A DNA stretch of 64,000 nt from Hsuehochloa calcarea (taxonomy: Eukaryota > Streptophyta > Magnoliopsida > Poales > Poaceae), in contig CM070601.1 of NCBI GenBank assembly GCA_036346395.1, positions 18,597,763 through 18,661,762 of the forward strand, in the 5' to 3' direction. The position numbers were made by a program, and so were the translations under genes. Shown piece by piece: positions 23,060-34,465 of the stretch (position 1 is its first letter; each line of letters opens with the position of its first letter). The notes under the pieces are model-generated. The model ran no database searches. It was not told the origin of the DNA and saw only the letters and a program-made list of their open reading frames with translations.

Positions 23060-23800
23060 AGTTCGAGCTGGACACGTTTTGAAATCCAATTCGGCCTTCG
23101 GAGACATCTCCGACTTTAAACGCACATAACTTTTGCAAACGGAGTCCGATTTGGGTGTTCCTGGGCTTGTTGGAAAGCTAACGACGAGATCTTTCCAACA
23201 GATCCAGCCTCACCTCCAAATTCCTTATGTGGATTTCAGAATCATCAAAATAATATGTATATTACCAATTTAGACCAATTTGAACCTTGTAATCGTACCG
23301 GAATTGACCCATACGCTAGCCGGGCACCTAATGGGGCTGATACTGTTTATGTGAATAGTAACACCACCATGAACAGTGTATGAATAGCACCACCCCCTAT
23401 TTTGTTAGCTATGTGCGGCTGCCACTTCCCTATATAAGGAGGTCGCACCCCTCTAGTTTCGTTGGATTTCGTTTGATTAGTTTCTCCATTGTGAAAACTC
23501 TCATTCTTCACTTGTGTCGACTAGACCAACCGTAAAGGAACTCTGCGAAATCCCCCTTTTGAACTCAATCATATATTTGCAATTCATATTGCTTTTTACC
23601 TCGTTCTTGCTTGCTTCTTCGGTGTATGCAGGAATTGATCTTCGTGATCAGGTCATCCGGGTATTCTTACACGGTTGATAATGACTTGTTGAGCAGTTCA
23701 GCGATTGCGTGGTTTCAGGCCTTGCGAGTTCGTAGCCAGGATCGTGAGAGTTGAGCGACTTCTACCGAGTTTATCTTCTCATCGAAGGATCGGGCCAGAT
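23060..23800 (+). mobile_element. Gypsy-type LTR fragment inside the large copia element
   Basis: The stretch starting near GAGCTGGACACGTTTTG, with CTTCGGAGACATCTCCGAC and a TATATAAGGAGGTCGCACC core-promoter region near 23431, reads like the LTR of grass Gypsy elements. It replaces the protease and N-terminal integrase part of the host copia. No target duplication or internal Gypsy coding is visible and both borders are approximate. Confidence 0.5.
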
Positions 23801-23819
23801 CATGATCTTGTTCTTCGCT

Positions 23820-24330
23820 TGGCTTCTGAACTCCCTGGTGCCTTGAGAGCGATCCGTAGTGACAATGATAAGGAGTTCAAGAATGCCTTATTTGCCTCTT
23901 TATGTGCTGAGCGCGGTGTTACGCATCAGTTCTGCTCTCCACACGTTAATCAACAAAATAGTGTGGTGGAAAGGAAGAAGAGGACCTTGGTTGAGATGGT
24001 CAGGATGATGCTAGATTAATATAGCATACTAAGAAGGTTTTGGGCTGAAGCTATTGCTACAACCTATCATATTGACAATCGCATCTTCTTGAGACCTTCT
24101 TTGGGCAAGGCATCTTATGAGCTTCAGTTTTGTAGAAAACCATCTGTTTATCATTTTTGAGTTTTTAGGGCCAAGTGTTTCATTCTGAAGACAAGAAACC
24201 TAGATAAATATGAGTTAAGGACTTCTGATAGTTTATTTCTGGGTTATCCTGCACATTCGAGGGGTTTTCAGGTTCTTAATGTGGAGATTAACGTTTATCC
24301 AGGAGCCATGCAATGTCACCTTTGGTGAGA
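23820..24330 (+). pseudogene. Integrase core of the large copia element (partial)
   Basis: The segment contains IRSDNDKEF (second catalytic Asp), H-Q-F-C-S-P-H-V-N-Q-Q-N and VVERKKRTLVEMVR (catalytic Glu): the right half of the copia rve domain. A later FLGYPAHSRGFQVLN motif precedes the linker. The N-terminal HHCC finger and first Asp have been lost with the neighbouring rearrangement. Stops occur at 24017 and later. Confidence 0.8.
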
Positions 24331-24389
24331 CTAGCTTTGGAGTTAGATCAGATATTTCAGGTAACATATAGGCGACAGAGAGCATCTTT

Positions 24390-25094
24390 GTGGAGAGGGA
24401 TGATGATGGTGTCGATGATGGTCTCCCGCTTGTTGCTGACGCTCCTGTTCCAGCTCAAGAACTTGCTTTGACTACTTCACCTTCAGTTGAGTTTCCTGCT
24501 GCAACTTCTTTATCATCAGTAGTACCTGCGGAGGTTGATGATGTCTTGTCTCCTGTCGGTGCTGAACTCCACATCCATAGGTGTCATCCACTGGATCAGA
24601 TCATTGGTCATCTTCATGAGCAAGTTATTCACTCCAAGTATCAAGATCCAAGTCTCTACTCTCATTCTGTGTTTGTTACTTCATTTGAATCCCGTGATAT
24701 ATCACATGCTTTATCTGATTCTAGTTGGGTCAATGCCATGCATGAGGAGTTAGAGAACTTTGAGAGGAATAAGGTGTATAACCTAGTAGAGCCTCCTAGT
24801 GGTCATAATGTGACACGAATCCGTTGAGTGTTAAAAAAATAAACAAAGTGAGGATGATTATGTAGTTAGAAATAAGGCTAGATTGGTAGCTCAGGGTTTC
24901 AGTCAAGTGAGGGGTTAGATTTTGAGGAGACCTTCGCTCTTGTTGCTAAATTAGAAGCCATTCACATTCTACTTGCATTTGCTGCATCTAAGGGTTTTAG
25001 GTTGTATCAGATGGATGTTAACAATGATTTTTTGGATGGGTTCATAGAGGAGGAAGTGTATGTTAGACAATCCCCAGGCTTTGAGTATCTCAGA
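24390..25094 (+). pseudogene. Reverse transcriptase N-terminal half of the large copia element
   Basis: A Pro/Val/Ala-rich linker leads into W-V-N-A-M-H-E-E-L-E-N-F-E-R-N-K-V-Y-N-L-V, the start of the RVT_2 domain. It continues through frameshifts to MDVNNDFLDGFIEEEVYVRQ before the nested copia interrupts at 25095. The sequence resumes at 33389 so that G-F-E-Y-L joins R-H-P-H-Y in frame. Confidence 0.8.
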
Positions 25095-25222
25095 TGTTAT
25101 ATATATACAGGCTGTGTTATTCTTCCCTAGTTTAGGGTGTATTCTGCATATTTGCCACTTTTATGTATCTGTATATATTGGCCTATTGGCCCCTTTGCAA
25201 TACAAGAAGCCCACTTGTAATA
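25095..25222 (+). repeat. 5' LTR of the nested copia element
   Basis: TGTTATATATATACAGGC to CACTTGTAATA, 128 bp, followed at once by TGGTATCAGC. The final CA has mutated to TA. Confidence 0.8.
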
Positions 25223-25831
25223 TGGTATCAGCTAGGTTAGGGTTAGGGTTTTCCTTCCCATTTTCCCTTCGTGTTTCTTTCCTAACCAACTCCTAAATCC
25301 ACCGCCGCCACCCCTACCGTTGTCGCTAGGTCCTTACGCCGCCGCCCATTCCCATGGTTCACTCTGTTTTTCCTTGGATCTAAGCTTCTCCTGTCGTCGC
25401 TGGCCGGATTCAGTTGGATCCACCACCGATTGGTCATCTCCCGACCGGATCCACTACCGATTGGCTACCTTTCGCCTGGATCTATCGCCGCCTGGATGCC
25501 TTCCACTCAGATCTGTCGTCGTGTCGGCTTTGCTTCGACTCTCGTCGCCTGGCTATGCTTCATCCCTCTGCTGCTCAATGATTTCTCCCGGTGTCACAGC
25601 TCTGCTTCACCTTGGGCTTCGCCGCGGCCTTCGGCTTGGTAGGATCCCTCTGCAACTCTACTCTCTCACTGCCCTTACTGCTGCTGCTCTTGAGTTGTTG
25701 CTCCTACTCGCTCCTTTGCTGCTGAGTGTTGCCTCTGTTGTTTGCTCCTCTGCTCGAAACAACGTGTCTGATATTGCCTCTGCTGTTGTTGCTGCACCCA
25801 GATCAGGGATTAGCAGCGGACATCACACAAG

Positions 25832-26737
25832 ATGGCACCTTTCGGAACCTTGAGCACGGGTACCGTCTCGGTTCTGAAGCCACTGATCACCTTCAACGGC
25901 GTCAACTACCGTGAGTTCTTTCAACACATGAGGATTTACCTGCGGGGACATCACCTGTGGGTCTACCTCACCGCTGAGCGGCCTTGTCCACCTCGCCCCA
26001 TCCCACGAACCGATCTCGTTTTACCTACTGATGCTACTGAGGATTTTCAACGGATTCGATTGTCGCCTTTGAGGACGCGCTCGAGGAGTACTAGACATAG
26101 CTCCACGCCTATGAGGTGTGGATCGATGGGGATGCTAAGGCCTCCCCTATCGTGGTGGACAACATTGAGCCCGAGCACATGTCCGATGTGCTTAGGTTAT
26201 CTACGACTAAGGAGATGTGGGATCATCTTCGTGCTCACTATGAGTCAAAGAGCGAGACCTTGTACCTTTTCGCTCTTTAGGAGGAGCAGTCTCTCGAGTA
26301 GCAGGACACCACCGGCCCACCGTGGATGCCTTCTACCAACAGTTGGCTATGGTTTGGTGTCAGCTTGACTCTTCGGGGCCAGATGTCCGCCAGTCCTACA
26401 CCTGCTGTGTACATCAGTAGGCTCACTTGGAGACTCATCACCTCCACGAGTTCCTCACCTGCCTTTGTCCGGAGTATGAGGTGGCTCTCTCTCAGTTGCT
26501 GAGGAGACAACCCCTTCCCTCCATATTGGAGGCTCTCGCTACTATTTGGGCTGAGTAGGCTCGCCTTAGGACGACAGAGATTCTACAACAACCTCTCCAG
26601 TCTTGGTTGTTCACACCCCATCACTGGTGCCTATGCCTGCCTTTGACCCTGTGGCCGCCGCCGCTGCTCCCACCGGCCTTCACTGCGACTATTGTGACTA
26701 TTTTGGGCACACTGTGCAGTATTGTCGCCAGAAGTAG
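25832..26737 (+). pseudogene. gag of the nested copia element
   Basis: The start MAPFGTLSTGTVSV, then ITFNGVNYREFFQHMRIYLRG, matches copia gag with the aromatic anchor. It ends in the zinc knuckle C-D-Y-C-D-Y-F-G-H-T-V-Q-Y-C (CX2CX4HX4C, about 26673-26714). Internal frameshifts and TAG stops break the frame. The long insert at 26738 separates it from pol. Confidence 0.75.
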
Positions 26738-29700
26738 TGTTGGACCCGGGAGTAACACCCCAAATCCTCTGTGTATTTCTGAACTAGTCCCATGATTAGT
26801 AGCTAGTTCACACAGTAAACAAATATGGTAACATCCATAAATCGCATAACTTTATTAATAAATATAAGAGTTTATTACAAAAGAGGCTTATAAGCCAACA
26901 ATAAAGAATACAACGGAAGACAAAAAGAAGTAGTAGAGTCCAGCTGATCTGACACAGGCAATCGACTGGGGTAGCGGCCTAGTTGTCGATATCCACACCG
27001 GTAGCGAAGTCCTTCTCCTCTGAAATTTATTTGCATTAAGCAAGGGTAGGCACAAACAATCGTGCTACGCAAGTTACACAAAATAACAGATTATAATGCA
27101 TGTAAGAATATATCAAAGGAAAACTTATTGGTTGAATTTGCATAAAACAATATTTTCTTTAAATATTTGCACCAAGTTGCAAAGCAGTTATTCTATAACT
27201 AAATTTTTTTACAAATTCTCAAGTTTTATAGTAGGGTAACCTTCATATGAAATATGGTGATGGATACCTTCCTATCACATGGCTAACTGCCCAATTTTTC
27301 AATTGGATAAACTATCCAAAATCATTTGTTAAAATATATTGAAATCAAAACCAAAGTCTAACTTTGAGTGGCTTTGCTAGCATGTCCATGACCGTGGATG
27401 TGGCTATTCGAATAGTTTTACACTCTGCAGAGGTTGTACAACTTTACCCACAAGAGATAATTTACTTAACATGTCGGCCAATACACACTTCCGTAGGCGT
27501 GCGACTTAGCAATTATCACTATACCTTTATAATGCTCTACCCTAAGGTTATTATGCCCGCTAAAGTTTCACCTCCATTGGGTTTACCACCCACCAGAAGC
27601 CCCCTCTTGTGCCAGGTGGGACTACTGTCTAACCGACACCCGCACATCAACATGTCATAAACAACAATGAGATATTACAAATTATTTATCCTAGTCCTGT
27701 CCATACAGGATATGTGGTAGTACGATGGGGCTTAGCAAGATACAGCTCGAAGACCGGTTCTTAACTAACTTGGGCGACTTCCCAAATAACCCCTAGGCCT
27801 CAACCATTTCCGAATTGAGCTAGTGCATAAATCTGCACCCACCACCTATCCATTTCGCTCAAGTCTAAATTAAATTATTTTATTTTAATTTTCAAAATAT
27901 TTTATAAACCCCCATAACACACCAATGTCATGGATACAATTTAAACAATATTTAATTTTTGACTGAAATTCCCCAAATCAAATATTTCAGGTCTAAACAT
28001 GGCCAAGCATAATTTTTTCTAAAATATTCTAGTTCAAACTATTGCATAAACTAGATTTTCATCTAAGGTGTCAAGGTATATTTGATTCAATGTCAAGATT
28101 GGCATTACAAAGGGTTTAGGCATAACTATAATTTAAAACAAGAATTTAAATAACTGGATATAAATAAACATACAATAATAATTTAAAATAGAATTTAAAT
28201 AATTTAAAATAACAAGCTCAAATATGATCAAAGATGTAACTTGCCTTGCTTAATTAGTTGTTGTTCTTAAACCCGTCGAAATCCAGTTCTCCGAAGTCGT
28301 TGAAATCTATATGCGAAAGTGAGCCAAATTCAAATAACATTCAAATAAAATTCAAATAAACTCTAAATTAAATAAATTAAGTTATGGGAGGTAGATATTG
28401 AATTTATATGAATTTAGGAATAAGAATAAATAAAATAGGAGTTCGTATAAAGGAGAATGAATTTCCAAAAGTTTGAAGTCACATAAAATGATAGAATTCC
28501 AAAAATACTGGTCGGAAGGAGATTTCGACTACCTAGTCGGAAGGAGTTTTCGACTACCTGGTCATAGGAGATTCAACTACACGACTAGTTAGAACGTTTT
28601 GACTACCTAGTTGAAGGAGATTTCGACTACCTGGTCAGAAGAAGATTTCGACAACCCGGCCGAAGGAAAGTTTCGACTACCTGGTCGAAGTAGATTAGAC
28701 TACCTGGTCGGTAGGAGTTTCGACTACAGGAGGGGCACGAGTTCCCATGGTCACCTACGCTACGAGCCACGGCGATGCGAATGGGTGGTACCAAAACGAA
28801 GAGGGTGACACGGTGAACCTGGTGCGCACCTTCATGGTGTGTGAGAGAGAGAAATTGACAATTGGCATGGAAGAAATACGGTGGTGAGGTACGAGTTCCG
28901 GCGGCGACGGTGTTCTGAGGTTCTCCGACAAAGATGGCGCGCACACAAAATTGAACATGAGACGACGAACTCGTTGGTGTAGAAGATGGCGACAGAGCAT
29001 CAACGAACGACACAATTCAACGGTGGCGAGGCTAGGGCTCCAGCGGATTCAAGCTTCGATTCTGGTGGAACTAGGGCACTAGAGACGAGATGGTTGCGTC
29101 CTACGGGTTGTGGTTGTGAGGAATGATTGCGGTGCCGAGGGTGCCTTTTATAGGCCAAGAGGTCACTGAAGTGGCGAGGACGTGAATGAGATCCTTAAGT
29201 CAGCGCGGCGGCGAAGTAAAAGCGATTGAAGAGAGGTTTAAGGAGAAACGAGCGCTATGAGTGCGAGAGAGAACGTGGGTGCTAATGCACATGTTCACGA
29301 GTAGAAATGAATGCATCAACGTGTGCAATCGTGTGGAAATGGTAGAGCTCCTGCTCGGCGAGAGGAAGACGAAGGCGTAAGGACAAGGATGACAGGTGGG
29401 GCCGGGTAAGAGAGTGAGTGGGAGAGGACAGTGATGACGCGGGCCCACGTGGAAGTGAGAGGGAGGGAGGGAAGGTGAGGTGGGTTGTCGGGCGGGCCGA
29501 GCAGGCCATACGCACGGGAAAAATAGTGACGGGTCGAGGAGATTTGACCCAAGTACTGTTCCTTAGTTAATTAATTTAGGCTTTAGAAAATAGAAAATAA
29601 AGTCAAAAAATTATAGAAAAATTAACATAAATTCACTGAGTCATTTTGGACTTAAATAAAATATTTCCAACTCATAATTGGTAATTAATTTTTATAAATA

Positions 29701-29929
29701 ATATATTTTGGCTTTAAAATAATTACAGAAAAGCTTTTAAAAATTCAAAAAACAATTAAATTTTAATTTTCAACTTTAAATCCAATAAAAACCTAGAATA
29801 CTCAATAAATTTTATTTTTGACCTTTAAAATCTTGGAAATTAAAGAAAAGTAATAAACTCTTTTAAATTTTAGAAAATTTAATAAAATAATAACTTTATT
29901 TTTTGGTAACATAACTTTGGGATGTTACA
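26738..29929. mobile_element. 3.2 kb solo-LTR-like insert within the nested copia element
   Basis: The block starts TGTTGGACCCGGG and ends GATGTTACA, with TG/CA termini. It is flanked by AGTAG (26733-26737) and AGCAG (29930-29934), a 4-of-5 match. Without it the copia frame reads smoothly from the gag knuckle into CRQKQKDRRSG. There is no internal coding domain, primer-binding site or second LTR, so a solo LTR of a long-LTR (probably Gypsy) family fits best. It contains a run of CGACTACCTGGTCG-type repeats at about 28510-28730 and ends in a long AT-rich tract. Confidence 0.6.
28505..28735 (+). repeat. Imperfect tandem repeats of a TTTCGACTACCTGGTCG unit
   Basis: About nine degenerate copies of a 22-30 bp unit built on TTCGACTAC-CTGGTCG-GAAGGAG follow one another. 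They lie in the middle of the solo-LTR-like insert. Confidence 0.75.
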
Positions 29930-29934
29930 AGCAG

Positions 29935-31380
29935 AAGGATCGCCGGAGTGGCTGCACTTTGAGCGAGGTAGCTGGATCCTCCTAGTTAGGTTCAGCCAGA
30001 GTTCCTTGGAGCAGACGCATCAGGAGAAGCTCACGCTGCTTTGACGCCTTGCCGTTTCTGCCCCAACACCAGGTTCTGTTGCTAGGTCTTCTGGTCCTGC
30101 ACCATCACCTCCTCCTTTAGGTAAATCATCTCCTTGGATTCTGGATTCCAATGCCTCTTTCCACATGACACTGGACTCCACTCATCTTACTTCTGTGAGA
30201 CCACCCGATCTTCCTCTTATAGTTCAAACTGTGGATGGCACATCTCTTCTTGTTGTAGGAAGAGGGACTCTTTCCACTTTGTCTTTTCGTATTCCTACTG
30301 TATCTCATATTCCTGGTCTTACTATGTAGCTTATGTCAGCTGATCAGATCATTGATCATGGCTATCACATCACTCTTGATTATGACTGTTGTTGTGTTCA
30401 GGATCATCATGCGGGGATTCTGGTTGGGACTGGTCCTGTTCGCCATGATTCTCAGTGTCTTTGGGAGTTTGACTGGCTGCATCTTCCTTCTGCTACCTCC
30501 ACAGCGAGTCAACCAGTACCACCACCTTGGCTTCAGCTGTTTCTTCCACCACCACTTTTGTCCAGTGGCACTCTTGGTTAGGTCATATTGGTGGTTCTCG
30601 TCTTTCTTCACTAGTAGGGAGTGGTGTTTTAGGTTTCGTTTCTGGTGACACTGTTTTACATTGTATCGGTTGCAAGCTTAGCAAGCAGCTGCAACTCCCT
30701 TATCCCTCTAGTGATTCTGAGTCTCATTGTCCTTTTGATTTGATTCACTCTGATGTTTGGGGACTGACTCCCTTCACTTCGAAAGGGGGTCATACCTATT
30801 ATGCGGTCTTTATTGATGATTATTTGAGATACACTTGTCTCTATCCTATATCTTCTCGCAGTTAGGTTCTTTCCATTTACCAGCAATTTACCACCATGGT
30901 GCGCACTCAGTTTGAGTCGACCATTCGTATTTTTTGTGTAGATTCTGTTGGTGAATATCTCCCAATTAACTTCATCGTGTTCTTACTGAGTAGGCCACTC
31001 TCCCTCAGTATTCTTGTCCTGGTGCACATGCTCAGAATGGTGTCGTTGAGCGTAAGCACCATCATCTTCTTGAGACAGCTCGTTCTCTCATGCTTACTTC
31101 TCATGTCCCACCTCATTTTTGGACTGAAGCTGTCTGTACCGCTGCCTTTCTTATCGATTGACAGCCTTCTTCTGCTCTCATGGGATGGACCCCTTTTGAG
31201 CGTTTCACTAGTTTGCCACCCCTGTACAGTCACATTCGTTGTTTCAATTGTGTCTGCTACGTGCTTCCTTCAGCTCGTGAGTGCACCAAGATTACTGCTC
31301 AGTCAGTCAAGTGTATTTTTCTTAGCTAAAGCTATGAGCATAAGGGTTATTATTGTTATGATCCTGTTGCTCGATGAATG
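29935..31380 (+). pseudogene. Protease and integrase of the nested copia element
   Basis: A protease-like SPWILDSNASFHMT (DSGA motif changed to DSNA) is followed by a beta-rich stretch with V-V-G-R-G-T-L-S-T-L. A pre-integrase domain (W-H-S-W-L-G-H-I-G) with a C-I-G-C-K-L finger pair comes next, and then the integrase start FDLIHSDVWGLTPF and Y-A-V-F-I-D-D-Y. Frameshifts after 30865 scatter the rest, though H-A-Q-N-G-V-V-E-R-K and FWTEAV can still be followed in other frames. Confidence 0.75.
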
Positions 31381-32361
31381 AGGATAACTCGAGGCGTTAC
31401 TTTTGATGAGTCTCATCCTTACTATCCTTGTTCCTCTGCCACCGGCTCTGCTTTCGCTGAGTCACTTTCCTTTTTGACTTTTCCTAACAGTTTTCCTCCT
31501 CCAGTTCATGTCTTAACACCCTCGTCTCCTTCGTCTCAGTCCCCACCATCTCCTCCACCACAGTCTCCTTCACCACCATCTCTCCCATCTCCCCCAGTTT
31601 CCTCACCTCCTCTAGAGGTTCCTACCATCACTTCTATTGAAATGTCTCCTTTTCCGGTGCACTACTTTCACTGTCCACGATCTCCTCCTCCTCCTCTAGT
31701 TGAGCCTTCTACTCCCTTCACTACCTCATCCTTGCTCGGTCCCGCTCCAGCCTTTCCTCCTAGGTATGATCTTCGTGATCGTTGGACTGTCAGGCCTCCT
31801 GAGCGTTATGACTTCGCAGGCCACTGCTCTTGTTCAGCCTACAACTTACTATGAGGCTGCTGCCCATCAAGAGTGGTAGCAGACGATGGCTGGGGATATT
31901 GCTGCTCTGGAGCGCACCAGGACTAGGGATCTTGTTCCCCTACCTTCTCGTGTTACTCCGATCACGTGCAAGTGGATATACAAGAATTAGACTCACTTCG
32001 ATGGCTCTCTTGAGCATTACAAGGCTCATCTTGTGGTCGTAGTTTTTAGCAGGAGCATGGTAGTGACTACGACGAGACTTTTGCATCTGTTGATCACATG
32101 ACCATTGTTTGGACCCTTCTGGCAATTACTTTTGTTCGCTAGTGGTCTATTTCTCACCTGGATGTCAAGAATGCCTTTCTCAATGGTGAGCTGCGTGAGG
32201 AGGTCTACATGCAGCTGTCCGTGGGTATTATGTCCCTAATGGTATGGTTGTCGTCTTCGTCGCTCTCTATATGGGCTCAAGCAAGCTCCTCGAGCCTGGT
32301 TTGAGCTCTTCTTCTTTGTTGTCACTGAGGCCAGTTTCACCGCCAGTGACCATGACCCTGT
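31381..32361 (+). pseudogene. Integrase C-terminus, linker and RT start of the nested copia element
   Basis: A Ser/Pro-rich linker (31480-31750) is followed by the RVT_2 start: W-x-x-T-M-A-G-D-I-A-A-L-E-R-T, then CKWIYK, YDETFASVDHMT, HLDVKNAFLNGELREEVYMQ and the A-P-R-A-W-F block in shifting frames. Coding similarity stops abruptly at 32361 within the RT domain, before the YVDD catalytic motif. Confidence 0.7.
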
Positions 32362-32893
32362 GATACGGCACAAATTAGAGAACCGAAATTTGTACGCGAG
32401 TTAACCCAATCTTTCACGGTACAAGTGATCAACAATAGTATATTTCCTCTCCAATTTGGTAGCAATAATACAACTAGTGAATTGAGATGTAAACCTCTGT
32501 GTTACTCTTGTCCAACAGTACTAGTATATGAGGCTTGATATCAATTCCAGCAGTGATCATGAGACAATAGAAGCAACTACTACCAGGAAGGTCTCGCGAT
32601 TGAATAGTATGGCAATAAAGAATTCAGTTTAATCAATGAGCTAAGAGCAGATCGAATAAAATATTCACCAACTAATGAATTCTCTCTCACGTGAAAAAAT
32701 CCATACTGAATGATCAAATTATTTAATCAAACGAACAGAAGCACCAACCAATAGATGAACTCAGTTTAGATGTATTAAATAATTCAGAATTTGATTGAAA
32801 TCCAAAGCAACTTTCGGCCAGCAGGAAGTGACCAAACTTGACTCGCAATGTCAATTCTAGTAGCAATTCAAGAGACAACAAAAGGCTCTCTGA
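32362..32893. other. Unidentified 530-bp filler replacing RT catalytic core
   Basis: AT-rich sequence with no similarity I recognise lies between the RT start and the RNase H end of the nested copia. The expected YVDD region and first half of RNase H (about 1 kb) are missing. This is therefore a replacement and not a simple insertion. No terminal repeats or target duplication are seen. Confidence 0.5.
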
Positions 32894-33140
32894 GGTTACT
32901 TGGTTACGGTAGCTCATTCAGGATTTTGGTGTCTCTGTTACCACACCGACCACTCTTTTGTCTAATAGCACGGATGCGATTAGCATTACGCGAGATCCAA
33001 TGAAGCATGAACTCACCAAGCACATTGGCGTTGATGCTTCCTACATGAGATTGCAGGTGCAGGACCATGTTGTGGATCTTTAGTACGTGCCTTCGGAGCT
33101 TTAGCTAGCTAACTTCTTCACAAAGGCACACACATGAGCT
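32894..33140 (+). pseudogene. RNase H C-terminus of the nested copia element
   Basis: The sequence reads TWLR, then I-x-D-F-G-V-S-V, KHELTKHIGVDASYMR and L-x-Y-V-P-S-E-L-x-L-A-N-F-F-T-K-A. This is the standard end of copia RNase H, with TAG stops inside. Confidence 0.75.
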
Positions 33141-33200
33141 CAGCACTGCCTTTTCCTCTCCAAACTCAGTGTTGTTGATCCACCTTGAGTTTGAGGAGGG

Positions 33201-33203
33201 TGT

Positions 33204-33277
<74 letters not shown>

Positions 33278-33388
33278 CTGTGTTATTGTTCCCTAGTTTT
33301 GGGTGTTTTCTATATATTTGCTACTTCTATGTATCTGTATATATTGGCCCATTAACCCCTTTGCAATACAAGAAGCCCATTTGTAACA
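33201..33388 (+). repeat. 3' LTR of the nested copia element, with expanded TA/TG microsatellite
   Basis: Partner of 25095-25222, preceded by a GAGGAGGG purine tract. It is 60 bp longer because the terminal TA run has grown into about 70 bp of alternating TA and TG repeats (33205-33275). Confidence 0.8.
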
Positions 33389-34465
33389 CCAGACACCCTC
33401 ATTATGTCTTTAAGCTATCCAAAGCCTTGCATGGTCTTAAGCAAACCTCTAGAGCTTGGTATTATAGACTTAAGAATAACTTTGAGATGGGTAAGGTGAC
33501 ATGACCCTATTCATTCTTAGGCATGCAATGACTTCCTGCTTGCTTAGATTTATGTAGATGATATTATCTTGGTGGTTCTTCCCATACTCTTGTTTCTAAT
33601 TTTTTGAGACCATGTCTAGGTGATATGAGATGAGTATGATGGGAGAGCTCAACTACTTTATAGAGCTTCAAATCAAGCAATGCAAGGAAGAGATTTTCAT
33701 CCATCAAATGAAGTACACCAAGGATCTGCTCAAACATTTTGAGATGGGTGACTGCAAGTCGATCGCCACTCCCATGGTGACTTCGACCGCTTTGGATCCA
33801 AACGAGGGAGGAAAAGTTGTGGATCAGCGTGAGTACCATGGCATGATCAGCTCCCCCTCTACCTAACGGCCTCAAGACTGGACATCCACTTTGTCGTCTA
33901 CCTCTGTGCTAGGTTTCAAGTGTCTCCGAGGACTTCCCATCGCCAAGACGTTAATCGAATCTTCAGGTACCTCCAGTGTGGCATTTGGTCTTCCTGCTCA
34001 TCTTTCTTGTCTATTCGGGGGATTTTTGGATTCTGACTTTGTGGGATGTAGGCTAGATAGGAAGAGCACATTAGGAACTTATCACTTCTTAGGTACTTCT
34101 CTCGTTTCTTGGTCTCTAGGAAGTATTCCTTTGTTGCACAGTCCACGACCGAGAGGTTGAGTACGTAGCTGCCGCTAGCTGTTGTAGTCAGATTCTATAG
34201 ATGGTATCCACTCTTAGAGACTACGGGTTATCCTTCGATAGTGTGTCACTTTTTTGTGACAACACTAGCACCATTAACATAGCCAATTACCTGGTGCAAC
34301 ACTCGAGGACCAAACACATATACATTCGCTATCACTTACTTAGAGACCATATAGAGAAGGGTGATATTGTGCTAGAGTTTATGGAGTTTGAGGCTTAGTT
34401 AGCTGACATTCTCACAAAGTCTTTAGACCCAATTAGGTTTTCCACATTGAGGAGTGAGTTGGGGT
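33389..34465 (+). pseudogene. RT C-terminal half and RNase H of the large copia element
   Basis: Continuing from 25094, the sequence gives FKLSKALHGLKQTSRAWYYRL, a damaged Y-V-D-D region near 33551 and G-E-L-N-Y-F-I-E-L-Q-I-K-Q. RNase H follows, with D-S-D-F-V-G-C-R-L-D-R-K-S-T, LFCDNTSTINIAN, H-S-R-T-K-H-I and LADILTKSLD. Several frameshifts and TAG stops are present. The end at about 34465 matches the normal end of copia pol. Confidence 0.8.

Larger units (their letters stand above)
25095..33388 (+). mobile_element. Second copia element, inserted in the RT of the first
   Basis: Short LTRs (25095-25222 and 33201-33388) bound an 8.3 kb element with primer-binding site, gag, protease, integrase, RT and RNase H in copia order. 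Target duplications are TCAGA (25090-25094) and CCAGA (33389-33393), differing by one base. Removing the element restores the host RT frame, which confirms the borders. It is itself broken by inserts at 26738-29929 and 32362-32893. Confidence 0.85.

Noticed and set aside
28627..29013. Minus-strand open frame of 128 codons within the 3.2 kb insert
   Set aside because: It overlaps tandem repeats, has low-complexity Ser/Pro/Thr content, and shows no retrotransposon or host domain.
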